DNA from: Chromohalobacter canadensis
Lineage (GTDB): Bacteria > Pseudomonadota > Gammaproteobacteria > Pseudomonadales > Halomonadaceae
Direction: 5' to 3'
Assembly: GCF_034479555.1 (NCBI RefSeq)
Contig: NZ_CP140151.1
Span: 1,426,001-1,490,000, forward strand
Length of the DNA: 64,000 nt
This document shows positions 59,667-64,000 of this stretch, piece after piece. Under the pieces are notes generated by a model. The model saw only the letters and a program-made list of their open reading frames with translations, did not search any database and had not been told where the DNA came from. A program made the position numbers and the translations under genes. Within the stretch, counting starts at the first letter, position 1, and each line of letters starts with the position of its first letter.

Positions 59667-60635
59667 TTACAGATCGAATGCTTCTTTCACCACCGGCCAA
59701 GCGGGCTCGCCGTCACGCGTGGTGACGCCATCGAGGAAGCCTTCCACTTTATCGGCGTTATCGCGCATCCAGGCGATGGCGGCTTCGTCCTTGGGCATTT
59801 CGTCCTGATCGTAGCGGCGAATCATGTCGCTCTGATCGTCGGCGGTGAAGTCCAACTGATCGAGCAGTCTGGTGGCGTTGGAGTGCGCCTCGGAGAATTC
59901 CTTCGTGACCAAGGTGCGCACATCGCTGCGGCCACCGTCTTCGCCCCATAGGTCTTTCGGGTCGTCGAGGTAGGCGAGATCATACTTGATGTTCATCCAG
60001 TGCGGCGTCCAACCAGCGAAGACGATCCATTCCTGGTTGTTGATGGCACTGTCGGCGGCGCCCAGCATGCCCGGCGTGGAGGTCTCGGAAAGCTCCCAGT
60101 CGCCCAGGCCGTACATGTCGCTGTCGACGCCAGCGTTGAGCTGCTCGCTCATGCCCGTGCCGGTCTCGATGGAATACACCGTGCGGCCGAAGCGCTCGGC
60201 GTTTTCCGGGGTGTCGAGGTCCTCGGCGGAGGTCACGCCGGCCTCGGCCACATAACGGGGCACCGCAAAGCCGATGCGCGCGCCGTCGACGTTATTACCC
60301 AAGTCGACCAGGGTGCCTTCCTCCATGGCCTTGTCGTACATACCTTGCTGTGCTGGCAACCAGCCCGCCAGGAAGGCGTCGAGCTCATTTTCGTTGAGCG
60401 CTTGATAGGTGATGGTGGTACCGAGTTGTTCTTGCTGTGGCGTGTAGCCCAGCGTCTCGAGTAGTTGCGCGGCGAGTTCGGTCTTCACCGTGACGCCTGG
60501 CCACGGCGGCACTGAAAAGCGCACCTCGGTCGTATCGTCCTGGGCCTGCGCCATTCCAAGCGGGGCAGCAGCCAGACAAGCGCCGAGTAGCACGGCACGT
60601 GTACCGCGAGAGACCAGAGAAGGTGATGCGTTCAT
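59667..60635 (-). CDS. Glycine betaine/choline-type ABC transporter binding protein (OpuAC family)
   Basis: 322 residues with a signal peptide ending AQAQ. OpuAC features: VRFSVPPWPGVTVKTELAAQ start, ALNENELDAFLAGWLP, and aromatic cage residues in WIVFAGWTPHWMNIKYDL. It binds quaternary ammonium compounds in the periplasm. No ATPase or permease gene is next to it, so it is an orphan component serving a transporter elsewhere. It may compensate in part for the broken BCCT carrier. Confidence 0.85.
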   Translation of the reverse strand: MNASPSLVSRGTRAVLLGACLAAAPLGMAQAQDDTTEVRFSVPPWPGVTVKTELAAQLLETLGYTPQQEQLGTTITYQALNENELDAFLAGWLPAQQGMYDKAMEEGTLVDLGNNVDGARIGFAVPRYVAEAGVTSAEDLDTPENAERFGRTVYSIETGTGMSEQLNAGVDSDMYGLGDWELSETSTPGMLGAADSAINNQEWIVFAGWTPHWMNIKYDLAYLDDPKDLWGEDGGRSDVRTLVTKEFSEAHSNATRLLDQLDFTADDQSDMIRRYDQDEMPKDEAAIAWMRDNADKVEGFLDGVTTRDGEPAWPVVKEAFDL

Positions 60636-60744
60636 GCCAGTTCTCCTTACCTAATTGGTTTTTATTGGGAGCGCGCGGCATGATAACACTGTTTTATGTG
60701 AGTGCGATTTCTAGACGATCACCCCTCTCGGCGGCCTCGAACGC

Positions 60745-62400
60745 TCAGGCATCGAGCGGATGCGGCGGGTGCTCGCGCTGCTCCGGAGGCGGAGGAAAGT
60801 ACTGGTAAAGCCAGGTTTCACTCAGCGCATCGCCGTCGCCTTCCAGGACCATTCTCATATCGATGGGATCGACCGAATCCTCCGTGGGATACCAATCGAA
60901 AATCACGCGAATGCCCTCGAACTCTTCGACCTGAAAGATCTGAATGTCGCTCGTCTTGCCGCGCGACACGTCCAGCTGCGCCATGATCGGGGGGCCGTTC
61001 TTGGCAATACGCAGGATGTCGCCGCCCACGTAATCCACCGCGAAGCGCCGCGCCCACTCCTCAGGATAGTGCTCGCCGGGCGCCCAGCCTTCGGTGAAGT
61101 CCCCCATGCCGCTGCGGGTCGCACGGATACGCGCAAGATCCGTGGTCACCGGCGCTTGCGCACTCCAGTAAAGACGATATGTGAAGTTCAGGGAATCGCC
61201 CGGCTCGACGGCTTTGCTGGGCTTCCAGAACGCCACCACGTTGTCCATGGTTTCGCCAGTGGTGGGAATCTCCATCATCTGAATCTCGCCCTTGCCCCAG
61301 TCATTGCGCGGCTCGACCCAGAGGCTGGGACGCTCATGGTAATTGCCGATCACGTCTTCATAAGCGTCGAAATCACGCTCCGTCTGCAACAATCCAAAGC
61401 CCTTGGGTGCATCGTCGGCGAATGAGTTGTACTGCAGTTTCGGCGGATTGTTGAGCGGCCGGCAGACCCATTCACCGTTGCCGCGCCACATCGTCAAACG
61501 GTCGGAGTCGTGAATCTGCGGATGAATGGTGTCGCACATGCGCCGCTGGTGCGTGCCGCAACTGAACATGCTGGTCATCGGTGCGATTCCCAGCTGTTCG
61601 ATAGCCTCACGCGGATAGAGGTGCTTGTCGATCTCCATGACCACGCGCTCAGCCTCGCAGTGGATGACGAAGCGATAGGCACCGGCCACCTTGGGCGAGT
61701 CGAGCAGGGCATAGGCGGTAAAGGTGGTGCTGTCCGGTTCGGGCGTCTCCAGCCAGAAACGCGTATAGGTGGGGAACTCCTCGTCCTCCGACTCGGCAAA
61801 GGTATTGACCGCCAGGCCGCGTGCCGAGATGCCGTATTGGTAGGTGTCGTCCACCGCGCGGAAGTAACTGGCGCCGAGAAAAGAGACGATGTCGCGCTCG
61901 GTCAGCGAGGGCGCCTTGAAGACACGGAAGCCGGCAAAGCCCAATGTGTCCTCGCCCTCGAGCTGGGCTACGTCGACATCCGCATCGTCGTAGCGAAAGA
62001 TCTCGGGGTCGAAGTGGATCTCGCGAGCCTGGTGAGAATCCGGATCGAGGGCGTACATGCGCACGGGTTGATTGAACCCCATGCCCACGTGGAAGAACTG
62101 CACGTCGAGCTCGCCATCGAGACCGTGCCACAGCGAATGCCCCGGATCGTAACCGATGGCGTTGTAATCCTGCGGGGTCATATTCGCCAGCGTCGAGGGC
62201 AACTCACGTACGTTATTTTGATAGCTGGAATTGGCCATTTCCTTGGCCAGGCGCTGCAACCATTCGAAGCTGAATTCGCTTGGCTCGCCATCGGCGATCT
62301 CGGGCATGTCGCGCGTCGCCGCCAGTAGCGGCGCGGCGGGCAGTCCATAAAAGGCCGCCAAGGCCAGCGAGCGCTTGAGTAAGGTGCGTCGATCCATCAT
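60745..62400 (-). CDS. opgD: Periplasmic glucan biosynthesis protein OpgD
   Basis: 551 residues. N-terminal twin-arginine-like signal ([20 protein letters not shown]), then the OpgG/OpgD beta-sandwich domain with [34 protein letters not shown] and [20 protein letters not shown], and the C-terminal immunoglobulin-like domain. These proteins shape osmoregulated periplasmic glucans. The Tat signal favours OpgD over OpgG. It is a single gene on the minus strand. Confidence 0.9.
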   Translation of the reverse strand: MMDRRTLLKRSLALAAFYGLPAAPLLAATRDMPEIADGEPSEFSFEWLQRLAKEMANSSYQNNVRELPSTLANMTPQDYNAIGYDPGHSLWHGLDGELDVQFFHVGMGFNQPVRMYALDPDSHQAREIHFDPEIFRYDDADVDVAQLEGEDTLGFAGFRVFKAPSLTERDIVSFLGASYFRAVDDTYQYGISARGLAVNTFAESEDEEFPTYTRFWLETPEPDSTTFTAYALLDSPKVAGAYRFVIHCEAERVVMEIDKHLYPREAIEQLGIAPMTSMFSCGTHQRRMCDTIHPQIHDSDRLTMWRGNGEWVCRPLNNPPKLQYNSFADDAPKGFGLLQTERDFDAYEDVIGNYHERPSLWVEPRNDWGKGEIQMMEIPTTGETMDNVVAFWKPSKAVEPGDSLNFTYRLYWSAQAPVTTDLARIRATRSGMGDFTEGWAPGEHYPEEWARRFAVDYVGGDILRIAKNGPPIMAQLDVSRGKTSDIQIFQVEEFEGIRVIFDWYPTEDSVDPIDMRMVLEGDGDALSETWLYQYFPPPPEQREHPPHPLDA

Positions 62401-62534
62401 AGAGCGTCTCTACCAAGAAGGTGGGAGTTCCTTGCCAAACACCTTTATCAGACGTTACCCGAGGCAAACGGTTCCCGCATCATGCCACGCTTGCGTACTT
62501 TCAACGTAACCGCGCCACCCTGACGAATACGCAT

Positions 62535-62562
62535 AAAAAACCCGGTGCCATGCGGCACCGGG
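62535..62562 (-). terminator. Intrinsic terminator after gloA
   Basis: Minus strand: CCCGGTGCC-GCAT-GGCACCGGG followed by six T, 29 bases after the gloA stop. Confidence 0.85.
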
Positions 62563-62590
62563 CGTTCGACGCTGGTCGCGCGTCGTGGCG

Positions 62591-63124
62591 TTACTGGCCA
62601 AGTTCCTTGGAGAGCTCCGGCTGGACGACCTCGATCCAGTAGCCGTCGGGGTCTTTGACGAAGGCCACGTCCTTCATCTTGCCTTCGTCGGGGCGCTTCT
62701 TGAATTCGACCTGGTTGGCGTCGAACCACGCCACCGCGGCGGACAGGTCCGGCACCGAAAAGCAGATATGCCCGAAGCCCTGTGGCTCGGCATTGCCGTC
62801 ATGGTAGGCAAAGCCTTCCTGGTCCTCGGTGCCCCAGTTGTGGGTCAGCTCGAGGATGCCCTTCTGCGCGAAGGTATAGGCGTTGCGCTCGGCGGTGTCT
62901 TTCGGCACGGCGTCGTTGTCGTCCACGTTGGCCAGAAAGTACAGCGAGAACTGCATTTCCGGAAAGTCGAGCTTACGCAGCACACGCATTCCGAAGACTC
63001 GCGAGTAGAACGCCAGCGAACGCTCGGGGTCCTTCATGCGCAGCATGGTGTGGTTGAAGCGAAACCCTTGGGTTTCGGCCGACGGCGTTTGCACGCCGGG
63101 GTACTGTTCGCCCTGAAAACTCAT
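62591..63124 (-). CDS. gloA: Lactoylglutathione lyase (glyoxalase I)
   Basis: 177 residues from the ATG at 63124, with GGAGGAC upstream; the frame to 63232 is not needed. Two glyoxalase modules: FRFNHTMLRMKDPERSLAFYS with the first metal ligand (His), ILELTHNWGTE (Glu), GFGHICFSVPD (His), and KDPDGYWIEVVQP (Glu). The length and the insert with DTAERNAYTF are those of the zinc-type, eukaryote-like GloA. It isomerises methylglyoxal-glutathione hemithioacetal. Confidence 0.93.
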   Translation of the reverse strand: MSFQGEQYPGVQTPSAETQGFRFNHTMLRMKDPERSLAFYSRVFGMRVLRKLDFPEMQFSLYFLANVDDNDAVPKDTAERNAYTFAQKGILELTHNWGTEDQEGFAYHDGNAEPQGFGHICFSVPDLSAAVAWFDANQVEFKKRPDEGKMKDVAFVKDPDGYWIEVVQPELSKELGQ

Positions 63125-63330
63125 GGCGTCCTCCTGATCGCGGAAATATGAGTCAGTGTTTCGTTGGGAGGGAAGATGAGGGCACTCGATGAAATTTCCA
63201 GGGGGCCGTTGGCGAGCGAGGGCCTGCACCATTAGACAAATGTCGCACGGGCTGTGATAATTCGCAGCCTAATATTTATCTCGCTTTTTCCCTGATTGCC
63301 TCGGCCACGCGGTCGGGGCCGGATGACGTT

Positions 63331-64000
63331 ATGTTGCGCATTTCCACCGACCATTGGCTATTGGCGTTACGCACGGTGTTGGCCGTCTGGCTGGCGCTGT
63401 TTCTGTCGCTACGCCTGGATCTCTATCAACCCGCGTGGGCCATACTCGCGGTGATGATCGTGACCCTGCAGCCGGTCATGTTTACCGGTGGCACTCCGCC
63501 GATCGGCATCATCATCGGGCGCAGCATCGCGCGCTTCTTCGGCACCTTGTTCGGGGCCGTGGCCGGCCTGGTGCTGATCGCGCTGTTCGGTCAGCAGCCG
63601 ATGCTGTACCTGCTGTTCGCTGGGGCCTGGCTGGCGTTCTGCATGTATTGGGTGATGCTCGAACAAGACGAGTATTGGGGCTACGTGATGATGCTCAGTG
63701 GCTATACCGCCACGCTGGTATCGCTGACCGCCCTTGGCACCGGGGTCGATGACATCTGGACCATCGCTCAGGCGCGCTTCACGGAAACCGCCCTGGGTAT
63801 CGGCTGCGGCTTGCTCATGCACGTGCTGATCGCGCCACGTTTCGGCAGCCGTGACCTGCCCGGGGCGTTGTCGACCTTGTTGAGCGACGCCGCCGACGAC
63901 ACCCTGGCGGCCCTCGACGCGCAGCGCCCACACGAGACACGCGCCCAACACTTGAAGGCGTTGTTGAGCCGCCATCAGCGGTTCGAAAAATCGCGCGGGC
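63331..64000 (+). CDS. FUSC-family membrane protein, N-terminal part (cut by window edge)
   Basis: Translation from ATG at 63331 stays open to the end of the window (about 223 residues). Several hydrophobic helices (RTVLAVWLALFLSLRLDL, ILAVMIVTLQPVMFTGG, FFGTLFGAVAGLVLIALF) and the sequence order fit the aromatic-acid exporter AaeB/YccS-like FUSC family. A cytoplasmic part begins near residue 175. It may export aromatic or other acids, and its neighbours give no further clue. Confidence 0.75.
   Translation, partial: MLRISTDHWLLALRTVLAVWLALFLSLRLDLYQPAWAILAVMIVTLQPVMFTGGTPPIGIIIGRSIARFFGTLFGAVAGLVLIALFGQQPMLYLLFAGAWLAFCMYWVMLEQDEYWGYVMMLSGYTATLVSLTALGTGVDDIWTIAQARFTETALGIGCGLLMHVLIAPRFGSRDLPGALSTLLSDAADDTLAALDAQRPHETRAQHLKALLSRHQRFEKSRG

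Overview
The window comes from a high-GC, moderately halophilic gammaproteobacterium, most likely a Halomonadaceae member (Halomonas/Chromohalobacter type). This is inferred from gene content: glnA-ntrB-ntrC cluster, BCCT and glycine-betaine uptake genes, OpgD, dGTPase, TypA, OmpW, LamB/MalM, and TRAP-linked ferulate catabolism. No rRNA or tRNA gene was seen.

Layout. 1-10.2 kb: a hydroxycinnamate (ferulate/p-coumarate) module: feruloyl-CoA synthase, MarR regulator with palindromic operators, TRAP transporter with two solute-binding proteins, DUF3237 protein, hydratase/lyase and vanillin dehydrogenase. 10.3-20.4 kb: a palindromic MITE-like element, a 2-keto-gluconate-type pair (PfkB kinase, D-2-hydroxyacid dehydrogenase), SDR, HAD phosphatase, YciH, lipoprotein, sirtuin, NERD protein, then LamB porin and MalM. 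20.4-29 kb (minus strand): dGTPase, oxaloacetate-decarboxylase-like protein, two Hsp20 genes, ntrC, ntrB, DUF4124 and glnA. 29.4-35.8 kb: glycosyltransferase, polysaccharide deacetylase, typA, ompW, a hypothetical gene, and a GlpQ-like phosphodiesterase.

35.8-53.3 kb is a layered defence island. An apparently complete type I-C CRISPR-Cas locus (cas3, cas5d, cas8c, cas7, cas4, cas1, cas2, then an array of 83 repeats and 82 spacers) runs on the minus strand. On its left are a frameshifted antitoxin remnant, a three-repeat type I-F array relic and a truncated, frameshifted cas6f. On its right are a divergent WYL-domain regulator, a small-protein/DUF2335 pair, a two-repeat type I-E relic, a 174-bp second copy of the WYL 3' end, and a HigBA-type toxin-antitoxin pair. 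Three CRISPR subtypes have therefore occupied this site.

The most interesting signal lies between cas3 and cas5. It is a crRNA-like element: a repeat handle, a 21-nt pseudo-spacer and a degenerate hairpin repeat. Its pseudo-spacer matches 15 of 17 positions at a TTC-flanked site that overlaps the predicted start region of the cas5-8-7-4-1-2 operon. The TTC PAM can be read independently from two overlapping spacers in the array. This is the architecture of a CreR-type cas-autorepressor guide RNA, here in a type I-C locus. The hairpin also abuts the cas5d ribosome-binding site, and Cas5d is the repeat-processing nuclease of this subtype.

53.3-64 kb: a BCCT choline/betaine transporter split by an IS481-family element with a clear CCTAGG target duplication, a zinc-type ABC transporter with a Zur-like operator and an unusually small first gene, a glycine-betaine-binding protein, OpgD, glyoxalase I and the start of a FUSC-family membrane protein.
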